The notes beneath the pieces were generated by a model that ran no database searches, was not told the DNA's origin, and worked only from the letters and a program-made list of their open reading frames with translations. Below are positions 7,891 through 15,244 of a DNA stretch of 23,717 nucleotides, in pieces. This DNA is from Lentisphaeria bacterium (GTDB lineage: Bacteria > Verrucomicrobiota > Lentisphaeria > Victivallales > Victivallaceae): assembly GCA_018265615.1 (NCBI GenBank), contig JABLYX010000071.1:1-23717 (forward strand), in the 5' to 3' direction. The position numbers and the translations under genes were made by a program. Position 1 is the stretch's first letter. Each line of letters opens with the position of its first letter.

Positions 7891-9506
7891 CAGTCGCGGA
7901 CGAGAACCGAGTATTTATAGCTGCAGGTGATCTCCTCGCCGGGCTTGAGCGTGATTTCCCAGGTCAGCTCGCGGCGCGGATTGACGCTGTAAACACCGGT
8001 TTCGAGCAGCTTGCTTTTCGGCGCATCCTGCGCGGAGAGCAGTTCGCCCGAGAACTGGAGCTTGGCGACGACCTTCGCGGCGGTAGAGCGGAAATTGCGG
8101 AGCTTGACCGTCCCCTCCACCTCGGTGCGGCGATAATTCCAGCCGCCGAGGCGGACGATCTCGCGCTTGTCCGAAATCTCGTACTCGGTCCGGACCCCGC
8201 TGACCGTCAGCGCTTTCGTGATCTTCACAAGCGCCTCTTCGCCGGGATTCACCCATTTGATCGTGCTCTGCCCGAGCAGCTTCTCACCGTCGACGATCTC
8301 GACGGGCGAAGTCGTAATGGGCGAGGAGAGCGGATTCCTGAACCGGACCGCGTCCCAGAGATCGCCGTTCGGATTTTCCCCGCGGCTGTTGTAGTTCCGC
8401 TCGAACTGCCCCCACTCGTTGCGGCGGTCCGGAATCTCCCACTCGACGAGCCGCTCGTATTCCGCAGAGGCGGAGGCGAGCGTCCTGTAAAACACGTCGC
8501 CCTTCGCCAGCGTAACCTTCCCGGCCGGAGTGAAGTGGATGTCCTCGGTCGTGCCGGAGCCAGGCAGCGGGGAGACGGCGGCCGCGTCCTCCGCAGCGCT
8601 CATGGGTGCATTCATCGCGGCCTGGGCAAAAACCATATTGCGCCCCATCCCGGGATTCTCATTGCCGTTCAACTGCTGCAGGAACGTCCGGAGCGTCATC
8701 CCCGAAGCCAGCGGGCTCGCGACACCGATATACTGCAGGTTCGGAAAGCCGGAGACAAGGCTGATCTCGGCATCCTTCAGATCCTCAAGCTCGTTGATGA
8801 CGGTTGCGGACTGGTCGAGCTGCAGCTTCGAATCCGGCCCGAGCGCGATGCGGTAAGCGGGGGCCCAGGTCAGCCCCTGCGCAAGATAGGTGATGTAGAG
8901 CGGAGCGCCGGCCGTGCCTCTGCGGTTGACAAGCAGCATGCGCTTCTCTTCCCTGATATCCGTGTTGATGCCGGCCGATTCAATTGAAGCGACCTGGTCG
9001 CCGCGGAATGTGATCAGTTTGCCGTCTTTCTGCCGGACCGCCAGAAAGGAGGCGGCCGGAGCGGCGGGCGGCCAATAGCCGTACTGCGGGACGGCCGGCT
9101 GCGGCAGCGCCGCGGGCCGCCGCTCCCCGAGCCGGACCATGGTTCCGGAGACGATGCGCGGCGGTTCATTGCCGGAGCTTTTCAGCGTTACCGTCACTTC
9201 GACGTTTTCGTAGCTCGCGGCAAGGTCAGAGAACGGATCTTTGTTCGGGACGGTGCCGGGCTGCTTCACCCCGGTGACACTCAGCCCGTCACCCGGAGCG
9301 AACCAGAGTGTGCCGTGGACCGGAGCGATGGATTCATCGAGCAGAAACACATCCGCCGGCGCGGCGGCAACCTCGCGGATGATGAGCGCATAACCGTTCT
9401 TGAACAACGCGGCGCGCGTGACGGGAGCCTTCGCCATCGGCTCGGCGGCTCCGAGCAGGGTCGAGCCGGCAAGCCCGGCAAGCAGCAGTTTCGATACGGA
9501 ATTCAT
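7890..9506 (-). CDS. Secreted DUF4139 domain protein
   Basis: The start at 9506 gives 538 residues. It is preceded by AAAGGAG about 9 nt upstream and opens a signal peptide (MNSVSKLLLAGLAGSTLLGAAEP). A short beta-rich N-terminal part (about 30-130) and a Pro-rich linker (PQPAVPQYGYWPPAAPAA) precede the DUF4139 region from about residue 190, recognisable by YITYLAQGLTWAPAYRIAL and a long C-terminal beta-rich segment ending in LTWEITLKPGEEITCSYKYSVLV. DUF4139 proteins occur in bacteria and eukaryotes, often as 'mucoidy inhibitor A'-like proteins, without an established biochemical function. It appears to be a single-gene unit. A TTGACA on the - strand at 9586-9581 has no matching -10 at normal spacing, so I do not call a promoter. 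Confidence 0.75.
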   Translation of the reverse strand: MNSVSKLLLAGLAGSTLLGAAEPMAKAPVTRAALFKNGYALIIREVAAAPADVFLLDESIAPVHGTLWFAPGDGLSVTGVKQPGTVPNKDPFSDLAASYENVEVTVTLKSSGNEPPRIVSGTMVRLGERRPAALPQPAVPQYGYWPPAAPAASFLAVRQKDGKLITFRGDQVASIESAGINTDIREEKRMLLVNRRGTAGAPLYITYLAQGLTWAPAYRIALGPDSKLQLDQSATVINELEDLKDAEISLVSGFPNLQYIGVASPLASGMTLRTFLQQLNGNENPGMGRNMVFAQAAMNAPMSAAEDAAAVSPLPGSGTTEDIHFTPAGKVTLAKGDVFYRTLASASAEYERLVEWEIPDRRNEWGQFERNYNSRGENPNGDLWDAVRFRNPLSSPITTSPVEIVDGEKLLGQSTIKWVNPGEEALVKITKALTVSGVRTEYEISDKREIVRLGGWNYRRTEVEGTVKLRNFRSTAAKVVAKLQFSGELLSAQDAPKSKLLETGVYSVNPRRELTWEITLKPGEEITCSYKYSVLVRD

Positions 9507-9857
9507 GACATGTTCTCCTTTCCTCAAAGTGAGTCTCTGCTCTTACAATAGCCGCATCCCGGAAAAAATCGTCAGAACATTGTCAAAAAAGTGTAAAAAA
9601 ATGAACGGAAATTCCGTTCCCGCCGCAACACCGGTCCTCTGTGTTCCGCCCCGTCATCCCGGGCGCGCCGCCTTGCGGCAGCAGTGGATCGAACGCAGCC
9701 TGCCGATGCGGGAGATTCCGGTCGACACAGTAATTCAAGTAAAAAAACATTTTATTTAACAGCGAGCGCAGATGATCCGGTTTGAAGGGACCTTGCATTT
9801 TACCCGCCGGGAGGTATACTAAGACACAGGCAATCCCAAGAATGGAAAGGCAGAAAA
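9507..9857. other. Intergenic region between divergent DUF4139 and deacetylase genes
   Basis: This 351-bp gene-free stretch holds an A/T-rich tract, a small hairpin (GCCGC/GCGGC, 9667-9679), an AAAACATTTTA motif (9744-9754) also found on the opposite strand beside the LacI-controlled region near 14.0 kb, and the deacetylase promoter (9793-9820). Its short ORFs lack ribosome binding sites and recognisable domains. Confidence 0.6.
9793..9820 (+). promoter_or_regulatory. Promoter of the polysaccharide-deacetylase-like gene
   Basis: TTGCAT (9793-9798), a 16-nt spacer and TATACT (9815-9820) predict a start near 9827 and a leader of about 30 nt. Confidence 0.6.
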
Positions 9858-10649
9858 ATGGGAATTCGATTTTTGTATCCGGAAGGCAGGATCAAGGCCC
9901 TGACCATGAGCTATGACGACGGCGTCGTCCAGGACCGCAGGCTGGTGGAGCTCTTCAATGCGAGCGGAATCAGAGGGACGTTCCATATCAACTCCGGCAT
10001 TCTCGACCACGGCAACCGCATCGCCTCATCCGAGGTCAAAACGCTGTACGCCGGCCACGAGGTTTCGTGCCATACGGTTTCGCACCCGTTCCTCGAACGG
10101 CTGCCGCGCACCGAAGTCGCGCGCGAAATTTATGAAGACCGCAGGCGTCTCGAAGAGCTCTGCGGATATCCGGTCATCGGCATGTCTTATCCATTCGGGA
10201 CCTGGAACGACGAGGTGATCGACATCGCAAGAAGCTGCGGCATCGTCTACTCGCGTTCGACCCGGACCAGCGGCGGCTTCGGCATCCCGCAGAACTTCAT
10301 GGCATGGGATGCGACCTGCCATCACCGGGAGATGCTCGAAAAAGGCGCGGCGTTCCGCGAGTTCAACCGCCATCCACTTGCGCTCCTCTATGTCTGGGGC
10401 CACTCCTATGAGTTCGACAACAACAGCAACTGGAACGAGATGGAAGAGTTCTGTCGCATGATGGCGAACCTCCCGGATGTCTGGTACGCCACGAACATCG
10501 AGGTCTGTCGCTATTTCGAAGCGATCCGCTCCCTCGTGACCTCAGCGGACGGCAGGCTCGTATACAATCCGGCCGCCACCACCGTCTGGTTCACGCACGA
10601 AGAGAAAAACGGCGTCATCCGCCCCGGCGAGACCCTGACGCTGAACTGA
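9858..10649 (+). CDS. Polysaccharide deacetylase-like (NodB/CE4) protein
   Basis: This 263-residue protein has the NodB-type motifs: MSYDDG with D20/D21 (motif 1, catalytic and metal Asp), CHTVSHP with H72 and H76 (motif 2, the His pair that completes the metal site), and MSYPFGTWND (motif 3 region). Family members remove acetyl groups from GlcNAc polymers or acetyl-xylan using a divalent metal. There is no signal peptide or membrane segment, so it appears cytoplasmic. That is unusual for an enzyme acting on wall or extracellular polymer and suggests an imported or intracellular substrate, or a related amide hydrolysis. GGAAAGG lies about 8 nt before the ATG. It is a single-gene unit between its own promoter and a strong terminator. 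Confidence 0.8.
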   Translation: MGIRFLYPEGRIKALTMSYDDGVVQDRRLVELFNASGIRGTFHINSGILDHGNRIASSEVKTLYAGHEVSCHTVSHPFLERLPRTEVAREIYEDRRRLEELCGYPVIGMSYPFGTWNDEVIDIARSCGIVYSRSTRTSGGFGIPQNFMAWDATCHHREMLEKGAAFREFNRHPLALLYVWGHSYEFDNNSNWNEMEEFCRMMANLPDVWYATNIEVCRYFEAIRSLVTSADGRLVYNPAATTVWFTHEEKNGVIRPGETLTLN

Positions 10650-10689
10650 AACGCCGCGAGAGCTCCGAGATGCCTGCATGAATATGCAC

Positions 10690-10735
10690 GGCAGGCGGCC
10701 TTCCGCCCATGCGGAAACCGCCTGCCCGCGTTTTT
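10690..10735 (+). terminator. Strong rho-independent terminator after the deacetylase-like gene
   Basis: GGCAGGCGG (10690-10698) pairs with CCGCCTGCC (10718-10726), extended inward by TTCCGC/GCGGAA around a CCAT loop. CGCG and TTTTT follow. The T-run touches the stop codon of the convergent thioesterase gene; on the - strand there is no T-run. Confidence 0.85.
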
Positions 10736-11136
10736 CAGAACTTTTCTTCGGTGATGAAGCCCGTGGAACTGCCGTGGGCGACCACCTTCCCGTCGTCGTT
10801 GAAGACCTCGACACGGTAGACGCAGGTGCGGCGGCCGCGGCTGACCTCGGTCGCTTTCGCGCGCAGCTGCCGGCCGACCCCGGGACGGATGAAGTTGATA
10901 TTCGAGTTCAGCCCCACCGTGCGGAATCCGTGGGAGTTCGCGGCTCCGGCGAAAGCGAGGTCCGCGAGCGTGAAGATTGAACCGCCCTGCGCGATGCCGA
11001 GGCCGTTCAGCGAGTTTTCGGTGATATCCATGACCGCTTCCGCGTATCCGAGCCTGAGCACATCGATCCGCATGCCGTTGTAACGGCAGAAGCGGTCGTC
11101 GGTGTTGAGCAGCTCTTTCAGTTCATTCATTTCCAT
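10735..11136 (-). CDS. PaaI-type hotdog-fold thioesterase
   Basis: The start at 11136 gives 133 residues. It lies 8 nt after AGGAGG, better placed than the ATG at 11160. The core sequence NGLGIAQGGSIFTLADLAFAGAANS is the hotdog signature of the PaaI/4HBT thioesterase group: the 'N..G..HGG..f.LAD.A' motif, with Gln replacing the usual His before GG. It is followed by FIRPGVGRQLRAKATEVSRGRRTCVYRVEVFNDDG, the standard beta-sheet half. Family members hydrolyse acyl- or aryl-CoA thioesters in the cytosol, usually as tetramers; the substrate cannot be read from the sequence. It is divergent from the symporter gene, with its own promoter. Confidence 0.85.
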   Translation of the reverse strand: MEMNELKELLNTDDRFCRYNGMRIDVLRLGYAEAVMDITENSLNGLGIAQGGSIFTLADLAFAGAANSHGFRTVGLNSNINFIRPGVGRQLRAKATEVSRGRRTCVYRVEVFNDDGKVVAHGSSTGFITEEKF

Positions 11137-11165
11137 AATCCAGTCCTCCTGTTGAACCATCCCTT

Positions 11166-11194
11166 ACTATACACTGCCGGAGCGCAAACCGCAA
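11166..11194 (-). promoter_or_regulatory. Promoter of the thioesterase gene
   Basis: On the - strand: TTGCGG (11194-11189), a 17-nt spacer, TATAGT (11171-11166), giving a leader of about 25 nt. It is back to back with the symporter promoter. Confidence 0.55.
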
Positions 11195-11211
11195 AAAAAA
11201 TCCGGGTGAAA

Positions 11212-11240
11212 TTGAAAAGCGCCCCGAGCGGCTGTATAGT
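11212..11240 (+). promoter_or_regulatory. Promoter of the symporter gene
   Basis: TTGAAA (11212-11217), a 17-nt spacer and TATAGT (11235-11240) predict a start near 11247, about 37 nt before the ATG. Confidence 0.65.
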
Positions 11241-11283
11241 ATTGAGTTTATATCGTCAATACCTCAGGAAAGAACAGGACGCC

Positions 11284-12867
11284 ATGTCTACAGAAACGCG
11301 TGAGAGCTGGAGCGGGAAACTCGGTTTCGTGCTCGCGGCCGCCGGTTCCGCCATCGGTCTCGGCAACATCTGGAAGTTCCCCTATATCACCGGAATGAAC
11401 GGCGGCGGCGCATTCGTGCTGGTCTATCTCGGCTGCATCCTGCTGTTCGGGCTGCCGCTGATGCTCTGCGAAATCACGATCGGACGCAAGACCGGAAAAA
11501 ACCCGTACGGCGCCTTCAAGGCATTACAGCAGAAGCGGTCGCGGACGGCCGACGTGATCGGCCTGCTCCTGATGCTCGGAGCTGTGTTTCTGGCTGTTTC
11601 CGGTCACTTCGGCTTTGCGGCGATCCTCTTCGGGGCGGCACTTCTCTTCGCCTGGCTCGGATTCGCGGCGGTCGGCCTGCTTTCTCTCATCACAGCGATG
11701 CTGATCCTCTCGTACTACGCGGTGGTCGGGGCGTGGATCGTCGATTATGTCTACCGCTCCTTTACGGACGGGCTCCATTTCACGCAGGTTTCCGAAGCTG
11801 CGGATGTGTTCAATCACTACCTCGGCAAGGAACCCGGACGGATCGCGGTCGAGCTGGTCATCTTCATGACGCTGACGGCGGGAATGATCATCTTCGGCAT
11901 CCGGAAAGGCATCGAACGCTGCTCGAAGGTGCTGATGCCGCTGCTGCTTTTCCTGCTGATCGCGGTGATTATCCGCGGAGTGACGCTGCCCGGAGCCAGG
12001 GAGGGGATCCGCTTCTTCCTGAACCCCGACTTTTCGAAGCTCAGCACGATGGGCGTCCTCGAGGCGCTCGGCCACGCATTCTATTCGCTGAGCCTCGGGA
12101 TGGGCATCACCATCACCTACGGCAGCTATCTGCGCAAGGATGAGAACATCTTCTCCACCGCGCTCTGGGTCGTCGTCCTCGACACGGCGGCGGCGCTGCT
12201 CGGCGGGCTTGCGATCTTCCCGGCCGTGTTTGCGATGCAGCTCTCGCCGGCCGACGGTCCGGGGCTGATTTTCAACGTGCTCCCGGCGACGTTCTACCGG
12301 ATCCCGGGCGGAATGGGCTGGCTCTGGGCGGGGTTCTTCTTCCTCATGATGACGATCGCGGCGCTGACCAGCGCGGCGGCACTGCTCGAAAGCGGGGTGA
12401 CGTTCATCATGGATCAGTTCAAGATCCGGCGTGTTCCGGCTGTTCTCGGGACCTATATCGGCATCACGCTGCTCGGGCTCCTGACCTGCTACAGCACGAG
12501 CCACTGGGAAAACCTGCCAGGCATCGACCATTTCGTGCGGAATGTCTTCAGCGTCCGGACCAACTCGTGGTTCGATCTGCTCGACAAGCTGACCTCGAAC
12601 TGGATGCTGCCGCTGATGGGGCTGCTGACCGTGATCTTCGTCGGCTGGATCTGGGGGGCGCGCAAAGCCGGGCGCGAACTGCGCGAGGGCACGCGCGGGC
12701 TTGCGGATGAGAACATCATCATGCTGATCTCCGGTTTCCGCGGAGAGCCGCGTTATATGGCGGCGGCGAACTCGGGGCTGACCGTCATGACGCTCTGGGG
12801 AATCCTGATCCGTTACGTCGCGCCGGTCATCATCCTGGGCATCTTCATTCAGGTCATCACGAAGTAG
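11284..12867 (+). CDS. Sodium:neurotransmitter symporter (NSS/SNF, LeuT-like) family transporter
   Basis: This 527-residue inner-membrane protein takes up an amino acid or related amine with Na+. TM1 carries the signature GSAIGLGNIWKFPYITGMNGGGAF (residues 21-44), whose unwound segment forms the Na+ and substrate site in LeuT, and TM2 ends CEITIGRKTGKNP. Later helices follow the family pattern (SLGMGITITYGSYL for TM6-7, then TSAAALLESGVTF). Residues about 91-128 form an extra hydrophobic stretch between TM2 and TM3 that LeuT lacks. The start at 11284 follows the promoter at 11212-11240; the longer ORF would begin upstream of that promoter. The 3' end overlaps the convergent LacI gene by 11 bp. 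The substrate is not predictable; tryptophan or tyrosine transporters are the nearest familiar bacterial examples. Confidence 0.9.
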   Translation: MSTETRESWSGKLGFVLAAAGSAIGLGNIWKFPYITGMNGGGAFVLVYLGCILLFGLPLMLCEITIGRKTGKNPYGAFKALQQKRSRTADVIGLLLMLGAVFLAVSGHFGFAAILFGAALLFAWLGFAAVGLLSLITAMLILSYYAVVGAWIVDYVYRSFTDGLHFTQVSEAADVFNHYLGKEPGRIAVELVIFMTLTAGMIIFGIRKGIERCSKVLMPLLLFLLIAVIIRGVTLPGAREGIRFFLNPDFSKLSTMGVLEALGHAFYSLSLGMGITITYGSYLRKDENIFSTALWVVVLDTAAALLGGLAIFPAVFAMQLSPADGPGLIFNVLPATFYRIPGGMGWLWAGFFFLMMTIAALTSAAALLESGVTFIMDQFKIRRVPAVLGTYIGITLLGLLTCYSTSHWENLPGIDHFVRNVFSVRTNSWFDLLDKLTSNWMLPLMGLLTVIFVGWIWGARKAGRELREGTRGLADENIIMLISGFRGEPRYMAAANSGLTVMTLWGILIRYVAPVIILGIFIQVITK

Positions 12868-13843
12868 CGGCGCGCCCCACGGTTCCGCCGGACACGAGGA
12901 ACGGTTCGAAGCGGACCGACTCGCACTCCCCCGTGTCGAACGCCCGCAGCAGTTGCGCCGCAATCGCGCTGCCGAGCTCATATTTGTGCTGTGCGACGGT
13001 TGACGGGGCGGGCTTCAGCAGCTTGAGCCATTCCAATCCGTCGTAGCCGATCACGGAGAACTCCTCCGGGATCCGCATTCCGGCGGCGGTCGCGTTGCTG
13101 CAGAGCGCCGTCGCCAGAAGGTCGTGATAGCAGAAGATCCCCGTAAACCGCCCGGCCGCCGCCAGCGCCTCATCCGGATCGGTGAAGCGCAGCGGCACAG
13201 CCCCGCGCACTGTGTAGAACGCCTCGAACTCCCGGAAGCGCGGCTGCCCGAAGCTCCCCGGGCCTCCCAGCAGCGCGACCCTGCGGTGGCCGTTCTCCCA
13301 GAGGAATCCGGCGGCGAGCGCTCCGCCCGCCGCGTCGTCGTTGTAGACCGAAGCGAGCCCGTCGAGCTTCATATTCAGCCCCACCACGGGGCGGCCGCCG
13401 TTCAGTCCCTGCAGATACGCGAGGTTCGGAATTTCCCCGTCCCTGCCGACGATCGGGCTGACGACGTAGCCGTCCACCCCCTTCGCGCGCATCTGCCGCA
13501 GAGCCTCAAGCTCCTGCTCCGGGCCGGTATGTGTGCTCGCAAGCACAAGGTGGCACCCCGAAGCGGCGAGCCCGTCCTCGATCCCCGCGATGATATCGCT
13601 CCAGAACGAGGAGTTGATCCGGTCCCGCACCAGCAGCCCCACCAGAAACGTGCGGTTCTGCTGCATCGCCCGGGCAAACAGATTCGGAACAAAGTCGTAC
13701 TTGCGCACCGCCGCCTCCAGCCGCTCGCAGGTCGCCTTCGAAAGCTTGTAGTGCTCCGCCTTGCCGTTGATGTAGAACGAGGCCGCCGTCACCGACACCC
13801 CCGCCTCCCGCGCAATATCCGCCAGTTTCACCCGTTTCGCCAT
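12857..13843 (-). CDS. LacI-family transcriptional repressor
   Basis: This 328-residue, full-length family member has an N-terminal helix-turn-helix and hinge (KLADIAREAGVSVTAASFYINGKAEHYKLSKATCERLEAAVRKYDFVPN, from residue 6), then a periplasmic-binding-protein-like effector domain (VGLLVRDRINSSFWSDIIAGIEDGL, GVDGYVVSP, GHRRVALLGG, IPEEFSVIGYDG). Two ATGs are tandem (13846 and 13843). I prefer the second because AAGGA is too close to the first. It is divergent from the glycosidase-like gene at 14039, with a promoter between whose -10 lies in an operator-like palindrome, suggesting autoregulation and control of the neighbour by a sugar effector (inference). Confidence 0.9.
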   Translation of the reverse strand: MAKRVKLADIAREAGVSVTAASFYINGKAEHYKLSKATCERLEAAVRKYDFVPNLFARAMQQNRTFLVGLLVRDRINSSFWSDIIAGIEDGLAASGCHLVLASTHTGPEQELEALRQMRAKGVDGYVVSPIVGRDGEIPNLAYLQGLNGGRPVVGLNMKLDGLASVYNDDAAGGALAAGFLWENGHRRVALLGGPGSFGQPRFREFEAFYTVRGAVPLRFTDPDEALAAAGRFTGIFCYHDLLATALCSNATAAGMRIPEEFSVIGYDGLEWLKLLKPAPSTVAQHKYELGSAIAAQLLRAFDTGECESVRFEPFLVSGGTVGRAATS

Positions 13844-13921
13844 CATTTCCTTAAGATTCTTTGTTATTCCGCACTCAAAAGCGACGACCGCTCCGTCTTT
13901 TATTCTGCCGCACCGCGTTTG

Positions 13922-13934
13922 ATTTTACTAAAAT
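13922..13934. promoter_or_regulatory. Operator-like palindrome on the LacI gene promoter
   Basis: ATTTTACTAAAAT has perfect 6-bp arms around a central C. It covers the predicted -10 of the LacI gene. The octamer ACTAAAAT in its right half recurs at 14008-14015. Confidence 0.45.
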
Positions 13935-13958
13935 AATCCGTTTCCCACTTCTTTACAA
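13930..13958 (-). promoter_or_regulatory. Promoter of the LacI-family gene
   Basis: On the - strand: TTGTAA (13958-13953), a 17-nt spacer, TATTTT (13935-13930). The -10 overlaps the palindrome at 13922-13934. Confidence 0.5.
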
Positions 13959-13966
13959 GAGACGGC

Positions 13967-13994
13967 TTGCATTTTTACGATTCTGGATTATAAT
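13967..13994 (+). promoter_or_regulatory. Promoter of the glycosidase-like gene
   Basis: TTGCAT (13967-13972), a 16-nt spacer and consensus TATAAT (13989-13994) predict a start near 14001. Confidence 0.7.
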
Positions 13995-14007
13995 AGAAAA
14001 GAGACCA

Positions 14008-14024
14008 ACTAAAATGTTTTAACA
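14008..14024. promoter_or_regulatory. Second operator-like site, at the start of the glycosidase-like transcript
   Basis: ACTAAAATGTTTTAACA contains the imperfect palindrome TAAAA-TG-TTTTA and repeats the octamer ACTAAAAT of the 13922 site. It lies just downstream of the predicted start, where a bound repressor would block transcription. Confidence 0.4.
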
Positions 14025-14038
14025 AACAGGAGGGAGCG

Positions 14039-15244
14039 ATGGAACTGACCGATGCGGTGAAGCGGAATCTGGAGTGGTTCAGACGTTCGGGGGTGATGGC
14101 TCCGGCGGACGGGAGCTGGGGCGTCGCGGAACGGCTGAGCGTCGCCAGGGGAGAGGCACTGGAGAAAATGCTGCGGGAATTCCCGGCCTGGACCCGCACG
14201 CCGGAGGGGTACGTCCTCGAACAGCGCCGGGCCGACTGCAACTTCGAAACGGCGCTGCTGTTCCTGTACGCAGGGGAGTGCGGCGTTTCGCCGGATGCCC
14301 GGAAAACCGGTGAAAACATCCTCGACTTCCTCTATTTCCGCAGCGGGCTCCTGAACCGGTACGACAAGGCGTTCCCGGCCGGGAGCTGGAACTGGTCGCA
14401 CATCAAATGGAGCGACGTGGTCTTCTTCGACGATAATGCATGGTGCGTCTTCATTCCGCTCGCCATCGCCGGACGGCACCCGGAGCTCGACGCGAAATAC
14501 GACCTCACGAAGTGGGCGCTCACCCTGGCGGACGAGCTCGTGCCGGCCATGCGGCGCAGCTTCGGAGCCGACAACCCGGACGCGCCGGGAACCTGGGGCG
14601 ACCCGGAGCGCCAATGGAGAGGGCGGCTCGAACTGCCGCACTGGGGCTCGCTCGTGACGATGGCGCTCAGCCGGGCGTTCCTCGTGAATCCGGCCCCGTC
14701 CTACCGGGAAGAGGTGCGCCGCTACCACGATTATGTCGCCGGGGCCCTCGACGGCTTCACGGTCAGCGAACACGCCTATGCGCTCATCGGGGCCGCCGAG
14801 GCGTTCCGTGCGTTCGGAGATCCGGCCGACCGCGCCCTGGCGGAACGCGCCGCGGAGCTGATTCTCTCGAAGCTCGACCCGGCGACCGGCAACATCCCGG
14901 CCGAACACTATGAAGCTCCGAAGGGCAAACACCTTGCGGATACGATCTACACGCTGAACTGGTCGTTCCTCGCCTTGCAGATGGCGGCGAAACTGACCGG
15001 GGATCCGCAGATCGCCGCGGCAAAAGCGAAGCAGGCCGAGCTGCTGCTCGCGATTCAGGACCGGACCGATTCGGATTTCTTCCGCGGCTGCTGGCGCGGC
15101 ATGTTCGACCTCGACGCGCGGAGCTGGGGCGGCGGCGACTGCTACGAAGGCGGCGCGGGCAGCATCTACACGGGCTGGACAAACGCGCCGATTTCGCTCG
15201 GGCTGCTGCTCGAATCCCGGAACAGCTCACTGCTTGAGCTGTAA
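14039..15244 (+). CDS. Cytoplasmic (alpha/alpha)6-barrel glycosidase-like protein
   Basis: This 401-residue protein has no signal peptide. It is largely helical with aromatic- and acid-rich helix ends (CNFETALLFLYAGECG, WSDVVFFDDNAWCVFIPLAIAG, WGDPERQWRGRLELPHWGSLVTMALSRAF, LADTIYTLNWSFLALQMAAKL, CYEGGAGSIYTGWTNAPISLGLLLE). This pattern fits six-hairpin glycosidase folds (GH76/GH88/GH105-like or non-catalytic relatives). I cannot assign a family; candidate acid residues include the D-D of VFFDDNAW and D/E of WGDPE. AGGAGG stands about 5 nt before the ATG. Divergence from a LacI gene with shared operator-like sites suggests an inducible intracellular sugar-processing step. The 3' end overlaps the convergent DUF523 gene by 18 bp. 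Confidence 0.65.
   Translation: MELTDAVKRNLEWFRRSGVMAPADGSWGVAERLSVARGEALEKMLREFPAWTRTPEGYVLEQRRADCNFETALLFLYAGECGVSPDARKTGENILDFLYFRSGLLNRYDKAFPAGSWNWSHIKWSDVVFFDDNAWCVFIPLAIAGRHPELDAKYDLTKWALTLADELVPAMRRSFGADNPDAPGTWGDPERQWRGRLELPHWGSLVTMALSRAFLVNPAPSYREEVRRYHDYVAGALDGFTVSEHAYALIGAAEAFRAFGDPADRALAERAAELILSKLDPATGNIPAEHYEAPKGKHLADTIYTLNWSFLALQMAAKLTGDPQIAAAKAKQAELLLAIQDRTDSDFFRGCWRGMFDLDARSWGGGDCYEGGAGSIYTGWTNAPISLGLLLESRNSSLLEL

Noticed and set aside
9545..9586. TTGACA on the - strand as promoter of the DUF4139 gene
   Set aside because: The sequence at 16-18 nt spacing is GC-rich with no -10; the nearest AT-rich hexamer is 30 nt away.
9640..9720. GC-rich patch whose - strand translation resembles repeat-derived peptides (LLPQGGAPGMTG)
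   Set aside because: Single copy in the window, with no terminal inverted or target-site repeats, so a mobile palindromic element cannot be supported.
11524..12981. 485-aa - strand ORF opposite the symporter, and similar antisense ORFs at 16518-17549, 18728-19642 and 21780-22958
   Set aside because: Antisense to clear family members, with low-complexity charged composition and no family resemblance.
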